Shown here one piece after another: positions 12,626 through 21,337 of a stretch of 22,658 nucleotides of DNA (position 1 is the stretch's first letter; each line of letters begins with the position of its first letter). The DNA lies in contig CAZHJE010000007.1 in assembly GCA_964532965.1 (NCBI GenBank), forward strand, positions 1-22,658, read 5' to 3'. The DNA comes from CAZHJE01 sp964532965 (GTDB taxonomy: Bacteria; Patescibacteriota; WWE3; UBA101185; UBA10185). The notes below the pieces were generated by a model that was not told the DNA's origin, searched no databases, and saw nothing but the letters and a program-made list of their open reading frames with translations. The position numbers and the translations under genes are program-made.

Positions 12626-14113
12626 ATGTATAAAGTATTAAATATTAAATTAGAAATACTTTTTATAATATTTCTTTTTATAACAAGCTCATTTTTACGA
12701 CTTACTCAACTTGGCTATTCATCCTTTTATGGCGATGAAACAAAAGTTTTGTATTTAAGAAAAGACATTGGCGCAAAAGACTTTATATTTAATCAGCGAA
12801 AGGGGCCAATGCAATATTTAGTAGCATGGGGAACTGAAAAAATATTTGGAGTATATAACGAGTTTTATACGCGGCTGCCGTTCGCAATATTTGGTATTTT
12901 ATCAGTAGTTCTTGTTTATTTTTTAACTAAAAATTTATTTAATGTTGAGTCTGCTGTTATTGCCTCTCTTCTTTTTAATTTCAATGGATTTTTTATCGGC
13001 TTTAGTAGAACTGTGCAGTATCAAAATATACTAATATTTTTTTCACTTTTATCTATACATTGTACTTATCTATTCGTTTACAAAGCAAAAAGCAGATTTT
13101 ACTTATTTGCTGCCTCGTTCTTTACCTCTATTGCACTTTTATCTCATTGGGATGGGCTGTTCTTTTTGCTACCACAAGTAATACTTTTACTTGCATACAT
13201 ACTAAATGACACTGTTAGGTATACTCAGAAAACAAAGATTTACCAAACTATTTTATATTATTTTTTTCCTTTATCTGTACTATGTTCTCTTTTTTATTTT
13301 CCATACATTGCGCAAGGATATTTTAATAATTACTTTTTTAATTACATATCAAAAAGAGCGCTTGGTATTGAACAGTTAGCTAATAATAGTTTTATTACTA
13401 CGTTTATTTATAATCCTAATTTGCTTTATTTTTTGTCTTTTTTTGCAATTTTTGTAGTGCTGTTTTTTACGAGCACTGATAAAAAGATACTAATTTCTAC
13501 GCTTCTTACTTGGTTTATTAGCGCCTTTTTTCTGTATGAGTATGGAATATCTAACCCCGGAACTCATATATATGTTTATTTAACACCTTTGATTTTACTT
13601 TCTTCATATGGTATTTCGATAATTTATTCCTTTTGTAAGAAAAAAGTTCATAGTTATATACTTCAGTCAGTTTTTTTAGTATATACACTCACATTGTTTA
13701 TTTACTGTTCTTACGTGTTTATACCATATTTAAACACTGGCTATCCTTGGATAAACACAAATATTTTTAGAGTACTACCGCTTAGGAACATTGAAAAGTA
13801 TAGGCATAATAATCAATTATTTCTATATGGATTTGTATATAATAGAGGTTGGGACCAAATAAGTGAATATTTAAAATCTGAAGGTATACATAATTTTTAC
13901 ACAAATGATAATGTTACTGTTGGCGAATATTATTTATTTGGTGTGCCTGCAACCCCAATTGACCACGAACAACTGCCTGAATATTATATTAGTGTATATG
14001 ACAATCAAGAGTTTAATCCAACACATGAGGTCGTTCCGCAACTATACAAACTTGAAAAAAGTATATATGTGCACGATAAGTTGAGTGCTGAGATCTTTAA
14101 GTTAATTGAATAA
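12626..14113 (+). CDS. GT-C fold membrane glycosyltransferase (PMT/ArnT-like), paralogue 1
   Basis: 495 residues with about ten to twelve hydrophobic helices. After the first helix comes GYSSFYGDE with Asp37-Glu38, the catalytic acidic pair of the first external loop in PMT/ArnT-type GT-C enzymes, followed by RKGPMQYLVAW, the G-P loop of the same group, and a membrane-embedded FSRTVQYQN. These enzymes transfer a sugar from a polyprenyl-phosphate donor on the outer face of the membrane. The acceptor is unknown. It starts 6 nt after trxB; TATAGA at -11 to -6 overlaps the trxB stop. It resembles the genes at 15235-16848 and 22474 in these motifs. The 3' end overlaps the convergent MscS gene by 12 bp. 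Confidence 0.8.
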   Translation: MYKVLNIKLEILFIIFLFITSSFLRLTQLGYSSFYGDETKVLYLRKDIGAKDFIFNQRKGPMQYLVAWGTEKIFGVYNEFYTRLPFAIFGILSVVLVYFLTKNLFNVESAVIASLLFNFNGFFIGFSRTVQYQNILIFFSLLSIHCTYLFVYKAKSRFYLFAASFFTSIALLSHWDGLFFLLPQVILLLAYILNDTVRYTQKTKIYQTILYYFFPLSVLCSLFYFPYIAQGYFNNYFFNYISKRALGIEQLANNSFITTFIYNPNLLYFLSFFAIFVVLFFTSTDKKILISTLLTWFISAFFLYEYGISNPGTHIYVYLTPLILLSSYGISIIYSFCKKKVHSYILQSVFLVYTLTLFIYCSYVFIPYLNTGYPWINTNIFRVLPLRNIEKYRHNNQLFLYGFVYNRGWDQISEYLKSEGIHNFYTNDNVTVGEYYLFGVPATPIDHEQLPEYYISVYDNQEFNPTHEVVPQLYKLEKSIYVHDKLSAEIFKLIE

Positions 14114-14620
14114 TTTTGAAACTGTATCAATTTTTGAATTTGGAATAATATGAATGTTTTTTGCAGAGTCTTGTATCACTGTTGTTCTTAAGTTTAGTTC
14201 TAGTACTATACCTTCGATCCCAGCTGTTTTAATTTTATCGCCCACATTAAATTGATTTTCTAAAAGTATGAAGAATCCTGTTACAACATCTTTTACTAAT
14301 GTCTGAGCACCAAAACTTACCGCTAATCCAAGAACACCCGCTCCTGTCAGAATAGGTGTGATGTCTAAACCCCATTTGGATAAAATAGTTATAAATGCAG
14401 TACCGTAGATACCAATGCTAAGAACATTATTTATAATACTTGCTATTGTCTTTAATCTTTGTTCAATGCGTAAATTTTTCCCTTTATTTGTTTTTTTGAG
14501 AGCAGCATTTACTACAATAATTGTAATTTGTTTAATTAATAGTGCAACTAATAATATTACTAAAGTTGCAATTATAGTTCTTCCATGGCCTGTTTGCGAC
14601 AAATCGTTAAAGTATGTCAT
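14102..14620 (-). CDS. Minimal MscS-type mechanosensitive channel
   Basis: 172 residues, short for MscS (about 280 in E. coli). Visible parts: an N-terminal membrane helix (about 14-38), a second (about 60-82), then the pore helix and hinge GAGVLGLAVSFGAQTLVKDV and FFILLENQFNVGDKI, and the first part of the beta domain ending IIPNSKI. The C-terminal alpha/beta cage is missing. MscS opens under membrane tension to release osmolytes. The ATG at 14620 overlaps the stop of superoxide dismutase in an ATGA arrangement, so the two are translationally coupled. The frame is intact with no sign of frameshift, so the short form looks natural. Confidence 0.88.
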   Translation of the reverse strand: MTYFNDLSQTGHGRTIIATLVILLVALLIKQITIIVVNAALKKTNKGKNLRIEQRLKTIASIINNVLSIGIYGTAFITILSKWGLDITPILTGAGVLGLAVSFGAQTLVKDVVTGFFILLENQFNVGDKIKTAGIEGIVLELNLRTTVIQDSAKNIHIIPNSKIDTVSKLFN

Positions 14621-15213
14621 CCTAGTCGTGATTCAACAATTTTCCAGTCAATGATATTCCAAAAATTATTTATGTAGTCACCTCTTTTATTTTGATATTT
14701 TAAATAGTATGCATGCTCCCAAACGTCTATGCCTAATAATACTTTTTGATTTGTGCTAATTGGAGAATCTTGGTTTGGTGTAGATACTACCAGCATTTTG
14801 TCATTATCTATAACTAACCACCCCCAGCCACTTCCAAACCTAGTTAACGCAGTCTTAGTAAATTCTGCTTTAAAATTATCGAAAGACTCAAAAAATCCTG
14901 AAATTTTTTCTGTGAGACTATCAGATGGTTGGTTTGTTTGAGGTGTTAGTTGTTCCCAAAATAATGTGTGATTATAGTGCCCTCCCCCATTATTTTTAAC
15001 AGTAGCTTTAATGTCGTCTGGTAGAGTTTCTAAATTTTGTAACAAATACTCTACATTTTTATCTGTAAGTTCGGGATATTTTTCTAATGCATTATTTAAG
15101 TTATTGATGTAGGCTTGGTGATGCTTTGTATAGTGTATTTCCATAGTCAAAGCATCTATATATGGTTCTAAATCTGTATAAGAATATTTAAGTTTTGGTA
15201 ATTCATGTTTCAT
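14617..15213 (-). CDS. sodA: Fe/Mn superoxide dismutase, probably Mn type
   Basis: 198 residues, full length. Metal ligands are His27 (IHYTKHH), His82 (GGGHYNH), Asp163 and His167 (DVWEHAYYLKY), the complete set of the Fe/Mn family, which turns superoxide into oxygen and hydrogen peroxide. Gly77 in GGGHYNH and the later NQD (Gln148) are features of Mn enzymes. There is no signal peptide, so it is cytoplasmic. The ATG at 15213 follows TGA-TATTAT, an extended -10 exactly at -12 to -7. It is in an operon with the downstream MscS gene by a 4-bp ATGA overlap. The assignment to Mn rather than Fe or cambialistic is moderate. Confidence 0.95.
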   Translation of the reverse strand: MKHELPKLKYSYTDLEPYIDALTMEIHYTKHHQAYINNLNNALEKYPELTDKNVEYLLQNLETLPDDIKATVKNNGGGHYNHTLFWEQLTPQTNQPSDSLTEKISGFFESFDNFKAEFTKTALTRFGSGWGWLVIDNDKMLVVSTPNQDSPISTNQKVLLGIDVWEHAYYLKYQNKRGDYINNFWNIIDWKIVESRLG

Positions 15214-15219
15214 ATGTAT

Positions 15220-15228
15220 ATAATATCA
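15220..15228 (-). promoter_or_regulatory. Extended -10 (TGATATTAT) of the sodA-mscS operon
   Basis: The minus strand reads TGA-TATTAT with the hexamer at -12 to -7 relative to the ATG at 15213. It lies in the 21-bp gap after the upstream GT-C gene, so sodA probably has its own promoter. Confidence 0.6.
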
Positions 15229-15234
15229 CATTAC

Positions 15235-16848
15235 CTAAAGAACATAAGTTTCAAAATATCTCGTTCGAATATAAACTTCGTAAGTATTACTTTCTTTTAT
15301 CATGTCGAAATCTTTTAGTGATGGTTTGTTTAATATGTTTGTTTGTGGTTTATGAATATATATGTATAAGTCGTATAAATCATCGTTTCTTTTGTACCCC
15401 TGCATATAATATTTTGTAACATTATATTTTTCGTTCGAAGAATAATACTCTACACTAGTTTTTTGTATAGTATTTTGTATTTCGTTCCAATTTCTATAAT
15501 ATGGAAAGCCAAAAACCCCTATTATTGTATTTCCAGAAGCAAATGATGTATTCATATTACCAAATATATATTTTTTATTATTCCAAGGATATTCGGTATT
15601 TGTGTTAATAAAAGCATTAAAGTTGTATGAAATGCTAGATATAACAAGTAGCGCTAAAATTAAATTTATTATCATCTTAAACCCACGTCCCTTTTGTTTT
15701 ACAAATCTAGCAAGCTCAACTGATAACAACATTATTCCAGGCAGTAGAATTGTATAAATGTGTGTAAGCGGTTTTGAAAAAAACAAACCATAGGTTAAAA
15801 AACAAAATAAAAACCAAACTCGAAGAAAATTGTTTAATGTTGTAGTTTTGTAAAGATCGTATACATAATATACACAAAGTATTATCCCAAAAATTAAAGA
15901 AAGAGCCCTTAACGACAAGTTATACTGCTGAAAGCCAAATCTAGCAGAGACTAACATTAAAAGACTTAATATAATTGCGTTTTTCCTTTTGGTTAAGTTA
16001 GTAATATTCGAAATAATTACCATGCCAGATAATATTGCAATCCCCAATATGTACTCTTTTGATAGATACACAAGTAAGATCTTAAATGAATAATAAACAG
16101 AATCAAACTCAAAAAAAGAACCAATTCTATTTACTAAAAGATAGTTTATACTACTATAAAATGTTGGGTAAGTAGCATAGGGAACAAAAAAGATAGCCGG
16201 TATTAATGTTAATGGCAAAAAGTACTTACTCATGTTTATTATCGCCACTTTTTTTGCATTAAATTTTATAACTAATATTAGTATTGTTGGAAGAATAAAT
16301 GTTAAGGCATCATAATGAAATAATAGTGCACTTCCGTTAAGTGTACCTAAAAGAACTAAATGTTTTGAATTCTCATTATTTAAGTATTTTGATAGCAAAT
16401 AAAAATTTAAAACAGCAAACAAAATAATAAAGCTTTGATATTGCACAATTCTACCAAACGCAATAAATAGTCCGTTCAAAGATATTAGTATCAATGTATA
16501 TACACCAGCGCGTGTATTAAATTTTTTTGTAATTGTATATACAGCAATTCCAAGCGCACATATGTTTGCAATAGAAAACGGAAGTCTAGTAAGCAACCTA
16601 ATATGGCTATTTTCTGCAAAAAACAAATTAGTAATATAGGCGACGATACTTTGTCCAGGTCCTATGGTTCGCGAAAATAGAAAATCTATAAAACTTTGTT
16701 CTCCAAATAAAAAATTTTGCGCGGCAACCTCATCCCCCTGAAATTCTGAGTAATTTAAATTATATAGTCTAAAAAATATTCCGATAATCAGCAGTAGTGA
16801 TGATAGCAATATTGCGGGCATTTTGTTAATTCCGCTTTTTAAACACAT
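15235..16848 (-). CDS. GT-C fold membrane glycosyltransferase (PMT/ArnT-like), paralogue 2
   Basis: 537 residues, polytopic with about eleven to thirteen hydrophobic helices. The signature after the first helix is LNYSEFQGDE (Asp39-Glu40), then FSRTIGPGQSIVAYITN, matching the acidic pair and G-P loop of the gene at 12626. FGRIVQYQSF in the membrane region matches FSRTVQYQN there, so these are paralogues. A C-terminal extracytoplasmic part of about 130 residues follows the last helix. The acceptor is unknown. The ATG at 16848 has an extended -10, TGA-TAGAAT, and the promoter is back to back with that of the gene at 16873. Confidence 0.8.
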   Translation of the reverse strand: MCLKSGINKMPAILLSSLLLIIGIFFRLYNLNYSEFQGDEVAAQNFLFGEQSFIDFLFSRTIGPGQSIVAYITNLFFAENSHIRLLTRLPFSIANICALGIAVYTITKKFNTRAGVYTLILISLNGLFIAFGRIVQYQSFIILFAVLNFYLLSKYLNNENSKHLVLLGTLNGSALLFHYDALTFILPTILILVIKFNAKKVAIINMSKYFLPLTLIPAIFFVPYATYPTFYSSINYLLVNRIGSFFEFDSVYYSFKILLVYLSKEYILGIAILSGMVIISNITNLTKRKNAIILSLLMLVSARFGFQQYNLSLRALSLIFGIILCVYYVYDLYKTTTLNNFLRVWFLFCFLTYGLFFSKPLTHIYTILLPGIMLLSVELARFVKQKGRGFKMIINLILALLVISSISYNFNAFINTNTEYPWNNKKYIFGNMNTSFASGNTIIGVFGFPYYRNWNEIQNTIQKTSVEYYSSNEKYNVTKYYMQGYKRNDDLYDLYIYIHKPQTNILNKPSLKDFDMIKESNTYEVYIRTRYFETYVL

Positions 16849-16854
16849 AAAAAT

Positions 16855-16864
16855 ATTCTATCAT
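16855..16864. promoter_or_regulatory. Overlapping divergent -10 boxes
   Basis: Minus strand TAGAAT (16855-16860) at -12 to -7 of the ATG at 16848, with an upstream TGA making it an extended -10. Plus strand TATCAT (16859-16864) at -14 to -9 of the GTG at 16873. The hexamers share two bases, so the two promoters probably cannot be melted by two polymerases at once. Confidence 0.5.
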
Positions 16865-16872
16865 TAGCAACA

Positions 16873-18372
16873 GTGATAAATACACAAAAAAGACATATAT
16901 ATTTTTTACTATTATTGTTCTTAACTGTTAGGTTACTTGGTATCGGCACCGACATATCAAATTCTGATGCCGCAAGATGGCATAGAAGATCTGAAAAGTT
17001 TCTTACCGCTATAAAAGAATTTAATTTTGAGCAAACATATCAACATTATCAACCAGGTGTATCGTTAATGTGGCTAAATTCTGTAGTTAAGCAAGTAGGA
17101 TTTACTGCGCAGGAATATTATTCTAAATATTTTGACAGTAACTATGAAATTAAAACATTAGAAAATTCAAATTATTATCCTATTATTCATGGAGCTTCAA
17201 AAGTTACACTAATACTAATTTTATGTCTTCTTTTATACTATCAAGCAATTTTAATAACACAGCTAACATCTGAAACTGTTTCATTAGTGTATGTATTGTT
17301 AGTTTCTGTGGAGCCTTATATTGTTGGGATCGACAGATATTTTCATCTTACATCGCTCGAAACTTATACTGCTTTTGCAGCCATATTGTCGCTTATAGTA
17401 TATAAAAAAGATTATATAAAATATAACAAGCATATATATTATTCTGCTATTCTTTTCTCTGTTTCTGTTTTAACAAAGGTCTCAACTCTCATTTTAGTTC
17501 CTCTTATAGTTTTTATACTTTTACCGGTAGTTATTAAAGAGAAAAAATATTTTAGTATAGCTAAGTTTTCAGTTACTTTTCTTTTAATAACACTTATATT
17601 TTTTCCTGCACTTTGGGTAGCCCCTATACAAACTATACAAAAAATACTATTTGCAATTTTTAATGCAGTTGAAGGTGATGCCCGAGGAACTGTGTATACA
17701 GGTATATATTCTTTTTTATTTTACCCAATTATATTTGTATTAAAAACATCTCCTATAACACTTGTTTTGTTTATAGCAGCATTACTTAACATAAAAAAAA
17801 TAAAAGACTCATATTTATTTAACATAGTGTTTTTATACATATTGTGTTATTTAGCTGCTTTTACAATATCTGATCAAAAAATAGATCGGTACTTAGTAAG
17901 TGTTTTGTTGCCAATAATGCTTATTTGCGCATATTTTTTAGTGTTTTTTGCAAAAAAATATTTAAAAACTACTGTAATTTTTTGTGTTTCTTTTTTTGTT
18001 TATGTATCATATGTGTATTTTCCAGTATATAGCGCGTATTACTCACCAATTATTTTGTCTGATATTTTTGTCGCCAATTCTATATTTTATGATAATAGTG
18101 GAGAATTTTTTGCTCAAGCTGCATTTTATTTAAATACTAAAGATAGGGATAATGTTATTTATATCCCATACAATGTAGAAACATTTTCGCATTATTCTAA
18201 AAGCAAAGTGTCATCAGAATATGTTGATAATTTTAATTATCTTGTTTTTTCAAAAAACAATTTAAAGAAGGTTAGTAATATAATTAATGATAATAATTGC
18301 ATTCCCGACACTACATTTGGTTCTAAATTGAATGCAATAGTGTATGTGTATAAGTGTAATTTCCCCCGCTAA
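16873..18372 (+). CDS. GT-C fold membrane glycosyltransferase or PMT_2-like protein
   Basis: 499 residues from a GTG start, polytopic with about ten hydrophobic helices. After the first helix come SNSDAARW with Asp32 and YQHYQPGVSLMW, resembling the acidic and G-P loop features of PMT_2/ArnT-like GT-C enzymes, but it belongs to a different branch from the paralogues at 12626 and 15235. VGIDRYFH in the third region may also be functional. It likely moves sugars onto an envelope acceptor from a polyprenyl-phosphate donor. It is followed 17 bp later by a GT2 gene with its own -10 box. An alternative reading as another polytopic glycan enzyme is possible. Confidence 0.7.
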   Translation: MINTQKRHIYFLLLLFLTVRLLGIGTDISNSDAARWHRRSEKFLTAIKEFNFEQTYQHYQPGVSLMWLNSVVKQVGFTAQEYYSKYFDSNYEIKTLENSNYYPIIHGASKVTLILILCLLLYYQAILITQLTSETVSLVYVLLVSVEPYIVGIDRYFHLTSLETYTAFAAILSLIVYKKDYIKYNKHIYYSAILFSVSVLTKVSTLILVPLIVFILLPVVIKEKKYFSIAKFSVTFLLITLIFFPALWVAPIQTIQKILFAIFNAVEGDARGTVYTGIYSFLFYPIIFVLKTSPITLVLFIAALLNIKKIKDSYLFNIVFLYILCYLAAFTISDQKIDRYLVSVLLPIMLICAYFLVFFAKKYLKTTVIFCVSFFVYVSYVYFPVYSAYYSPIILSDIFVANSIFYDNSGEFFAQAAFYLNTKDRDNVIYIPYNVETFSHYSKSKVSSEYVDNFNYLVFSKNNLKKVSNIINDNNCIPDTTFGSKLNAIVYVYKCNFPR

Positions 18373-18377
18373 TTTGT

Positions 18378-18383
18378 TATCAT
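18378..18383 (+). promoter_or_regulatory. -10 box TATCAT of the GT2 gene (extended, TGT-TATCAT)
   Basis: TATCAT at -12 to -7 relative to the ATG at 18390, preceded by TGT, which supplies the extended -10 dinucleotide. It lies wholly in the 17-bp gap after the upstream gene. Confidence 0.55.
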
Positions 18384-18389
18384 AATTAC

Positions 18390-19286
18390 ATGTCACTAAC
18401 TATAGGTATAGTTAACTATAATACGGCTTCTGTTCTTGACGAGTGTTTAAAAAATATAACAAAACTTAAACAAGCTGATACTAAAAAGCTGATTTCTGAT
18501 GTTATTGTTGTAGATAATGCGTCAAATGACAATTCTGTGGCTGTAGCTAAAAACTATCCTTTTGTAAAGTTAATTTCACAAGCGAATTTAGGTCTTGCAG
18601 TGGGAGGCAATAAAATACTACGTGCAGCAACCTCAAAATACATTTTGTATTTAGGTACAGATGCATTTCCAACACTTGAAACTATATATGGTATTTATGC
18701 ATTTATGGAACAAAATAGCGATGTAGGTGTATGCACTTCGAAACTTAGACTAAGAGATGGTACAGAAGATATGGACGCTCATAGGGGGTTTCCAACGCCT
18801 TGGGCAGCATTAACACATTTTTCTAAATTGAATAAAATTTTTCCAAGATCTAAACTATTTAACCAGTATTTTTTAGGTTTTAAAGATATGAGCACTTCTC
18901 ATGAGGTAGATGTATGCATTTCTCATTTTATGTTTGTCAGAAAAGAGATTTTAACTAAAATTAATGGTTGGGACGAAGACTTTTTTGTATTTGGTGAAGA
19001 TGTAGATGTATGTTTTAGAGTAAAACAAGCCGGCTATAAAGTTATGTATCTTCCTCAATTTTCTACGCTTCACTATAAAGGTGTTGGTGTCGGAAGAGCA
19101 TCGAGCAAAGATATTATAACAGCGGCTTCATCATCAAATCAAACCAAACTAAGAATGAAAAAAGAATCTATTCGCGCTATGAAATTATTTTATACAAAGC
19201 ATTTCGCTAATAAGTATCCAAAGATTTTAACAGATTTAGTATTTTTTGGAATAAAACTTCTTGAAAATAGAAGAACTAAAATGTGA
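18390..19286 (+). CDS. Family 2 glycosyltransferase, rhamnosyltransferase-like
   Basis: 298 residues, the length of WbbL/RfbN-type GT2 enzymes. MSLTIGIVNYNTASVLDECL opens the Rossmann-like half; VVDNASNDNS and NLGLAVGGNKI bind the nucleotide; LGTDAFP near residue 92 takes the place of the usual NPDA/DxD metal site; and GWDEDFFVFGEDVDVCFRVK carries the catalytic ED motif. It should be a peripheral cytoplasmic-face enzyme adding a sugar to a lipid-linked or nascent glycan, in keeping with the neighbouring GT-C genes. The exact sugar is unknown. It is separated by 15 bp from the DUF389 gene. Confidence 0.88.
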   Translation: MSLTIGIVNYNTASVLDECLKNITKLKQADTKKLISDVIVVDNASNDNSVAVAKNYPFVKLISQANLGLAVGGNKILRAATSKYILYLGTDAFPTLETIYGIYAFMEQNSDVGVCTSKLRLRDGTEDMDAHRGFPTPWAALTHFSKLNKIFPRSKLFNQYFLGFKDMSTSHEVDVCISHFMFVRKEILTKINGWDEDFFVFGEDVDVCFRVKQAGYKVMYLPQFSTLHYKGVGVGRASSKDIITAASSSNQTKLRMKKESIRAMKLFYTKHFANKYPKILTDLVFFGIKLLENRRTKM

Positions 19287-19301
19287 TACCCTTAAATATA
19301 T

Positions 19302-20834
19302 ATGTTTTTTGGTAACTACTTAATAAACGATTTAAGTAAAGTAAATAAAACCGAGGCCTTAAATAAAGTTAAAGAGAGCACAAAATTTTCTGCGAGTTTT
19401 ATATTTTTGCTTATTGGTTCTAGTATTGTTTGTACACTGGGATTGCTAATTAACTCAACTGCGACTGTTATTGGTGGTATGATTATATCTCCTCTAATGT
19501 GGCCCTTAATGCAAACATCTATAGGTATTTCATATGGAAGATCTCATTATATAAAAAGGGCCTTATTGCTTTTATTATTTTCAATATTCATTAGTTTATT
19601 AAGTTCTTTTGTAATAACATACCTTTCACCAATAAAAATACTAAATACCGAAATATTAGCTCGTACTACACCAACTTTATTTGATATAGCGATTGCGCTT
19701 GTTTCAGGTGCTGTTGCTGCGCTTGCAATTACACACCCTAAAATATCAGAGAGTTTAGCTGGTGTGGCAATTGCAACCTCACTTACACCACCAATTTGTG
19801 TAAGCGGAATTGGGTTGGCCTTGTCTAACGAGACAGTATTTAAAGGGGCGCTATTGTTGTTTGTAGCAAATGTGATTTCTATTATATTTTCATCTATTCT
19901 TATCTTTTTGCATATTGGTTTAAGAAATACCGCAGAACCTAGATTTCAAAAAAGAGCTCTAGCGCTAACAAGTTTGATACTAATATTAATTACCATTCCC
20001 CTTTTTTTCTACCTTAAACAGTACTCTTATGAGATTAGAGCTTACTCAAAAGCAGAGCAAGTACTTAAGCGGTATTTATTAGACTTGTCACCACAAATAT
20101 ACTTATCAAGCGTTAAAACTTCTGTGGATAATTCCTCTTCTAGAGTAATAGTAGAAGCTGATATATTAATTCCTGAAGATATGCAGATAGCTTATGATCA
20201 AAGACAACTTATTAAAAATACCTTAGAGCAAACACTACAAAGGCCAGTAGATTTAAAGCTAAGACTTCAAAAAACAATTTCAGTATTGTCTCAAGATGAT
20301 GTTTTTTTGACGTCAGCAAAAGAACAAATAGAACAAAGCTTCTTAGTTAAACTGAATCAGCTTGATGTCAGCTTGGCAGTAGATTCGCTAGACATATTTT
20401 TTGATGAGCCTAATGCATCTTGGATTGTCCGTGCACTTTTGCGGTCTGATCAATCAACTTCAATAACATATGCAGATCAACAAGATTTAATTACTTTCAT
20501 TGAGCAGGAGACAGGGTTTAATATAGTGCTTGATTTAGAAATCATTCCCCGCATAAAGATACAAACTGTTTCTGATGAGCTGAATATGCAAATATCGCAG
20601 TTTATACAACAATATTTTGTACAAAACCTTACAAATGCAGATATATTGAGTATTAACTTTAGCACAGATGAAGACGATACTGACACTATTACTATTGATG
20701 TTAAGACTCCATACAATATTGTAATTTTAAACACAGATTTAACGGCACTTAGTAAAAATATTGCGGATGTTTTTGGCAAAGAATATGTTCTTGAAGTTAA
20801 TGTTACATATTTCGAAACTATATATGAGCAATAA
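19302..20834 (+). CDS. DUF389 membrane protein with threefold-repeat C-terminal domain
   Basis: 510 residues. The first about 240 residues are a DUF389 domain, with the hallmark STATVIGGMIISPLMWP near residues 52-68, SLAGVAIATSLTPPICVSG and six or more membrane helices. DUF389 function is not established. Residues 247-510 are soluble and consist of three similar units of 87-89 residues (247-334, 335-421, 422-510). Each has a helix, two strands around a D/E-rich turn, a second helix and a final strand; examples are RVIVEADI, SWIVRALL and TITIDVKT at corresponding places. The repeat resembles a small alpha/beta sensor or BON-like fold only loosely. The 3' end overlaps the VKOR gene by 11 bp, so the two are coupled. 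Confidence 0.9.
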   Translation: MFFGNYLINDLSKVNKTEALNKVKESTKFSASFIFLLIGSSIVCTLGLLINSTATVIGGMIISPLMWPLMQTSIGISYGRSHYIKRALLLLLFSIFISLLSSFVITYLSPIKILNTEILARTTPTLFDIAIALVSGAVAALAITHPKISESLAGVAIATSLTPPICVSGIGLALSNETVFKGALLLFVANVISIIFSSILIFLHIGLRNTAEPRFQKRALALTSLILILITIPLFFYLKQYSYEIRAYSKAEQVLKRYLLDLSPQIYLSSVKTSVDNSSSRVIVEADILIPEDMQIAYDQRQLIKNTLEQTLQRPVDLKLRLQKTISVLSQDDVFLTSAKEQIEQSFLVKLNQLDVSLAVDSLDIFFDEPNASWIVRALLRSDQSTSITYADQQDLITFIEQETGFNIVLDLEIIPRIKIQTVSDELNMQISQFIQQYFVQNLTNADILSINFSTDEDDTDTITIDVKTPYNIVILNTDLTALSKNIADVFGKEYVLEVNVTYFETIYEQ

Positions 20835-21267
20835 TACATTATTAAAAGTATTTTTAAGTATTTCTTTTGTTGGCTTTGCGATATCATTTTATCTCGCAGT
20901 GTTATATGCGCAACCATTGCCTGTAATTTGCACGACAACAGGTATATTTAGTGGTTGTGAGGATGTTAGGCAAAGCGCGTATGCAACTATGTTTGGTATT
21001 TCTACACCACTACTTGGGGCGCTGTATTTTATTTTGTTAATTGGCTATATAGCATTTAACTCTAGTATTCTAAAAATAGTAAAAAGTGATTATTATAGTA
21101 TTCTGTTAATATTTTGTTTTATTAGCTTTCTTTTCGAGGGTTTTTTAACTTATGTGCAAATCACACAAATTAAAGCTTTGTGTATGTGGTGTTTGATAGT
21201 AGAAATTGTTGTGGCAGTGCAATTAGTGTTGGCATACTTACTGTATAAAGATAGTACGAAGCCATAG
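20824..21267 (+). CDS. Vitamin K epoxide reductase (VKOR) family thiol oxidase
   Basis: 147 residues with four or five hydrophobic helices. Loop cysteines Cys36 and Cys45 (SGCEDVRQS), Ser50, and the active site Cys120-Met-Trp-Cys123 are the standard VKOR set. Bacterial VKORs reoxidise a DsbA-like partner using quinone, which drives disulfide formation outside the cytoplasm. Unlike many bacterial homologues it has no fused thioredoxin domain, and no DsbA-like gene is seen in the window. The frame is open back to 20761, but the ATG at 20824 gives a proper membrane N-terminus (MSNNTLLKVF). It overlaps the end of the DUF389 gene by 11 bp, indicating coupled translation. Confidence 0.9.
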   Translation: MSNNTLLKVFLSISFVGFAISFYLAVLYAQPLPVICTTTGIFSGCEDVRQSAYATMFGISTPLLGALYFILLIGYIAFNSSILKIVKSDYYSILLIFCFISFLFEGFLTYVQITQIKALCMWCLIVEIVVAVQLVLAYLLYKDSTKP

Positions 21268-21294
21268 CTACATTTTAAAATACCCTATACACAT

Positions 21295-21323
21295 TTGACA
21301 TTAGACTATAAGTCTTTTATTAT
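21295..21323 (+). promoter_or_regulatory. Promoter of the tRNA-Phe gene
   Basis: TTGACA (21295-21300), a 17-bp spacer and TATTAT (21318-21323). A start near 21330 would leave a short 5' leader before the tRNA at 21338. Confidence 0.65.
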
Positions 21324-21337
21324 AAAGAAATTCAACT

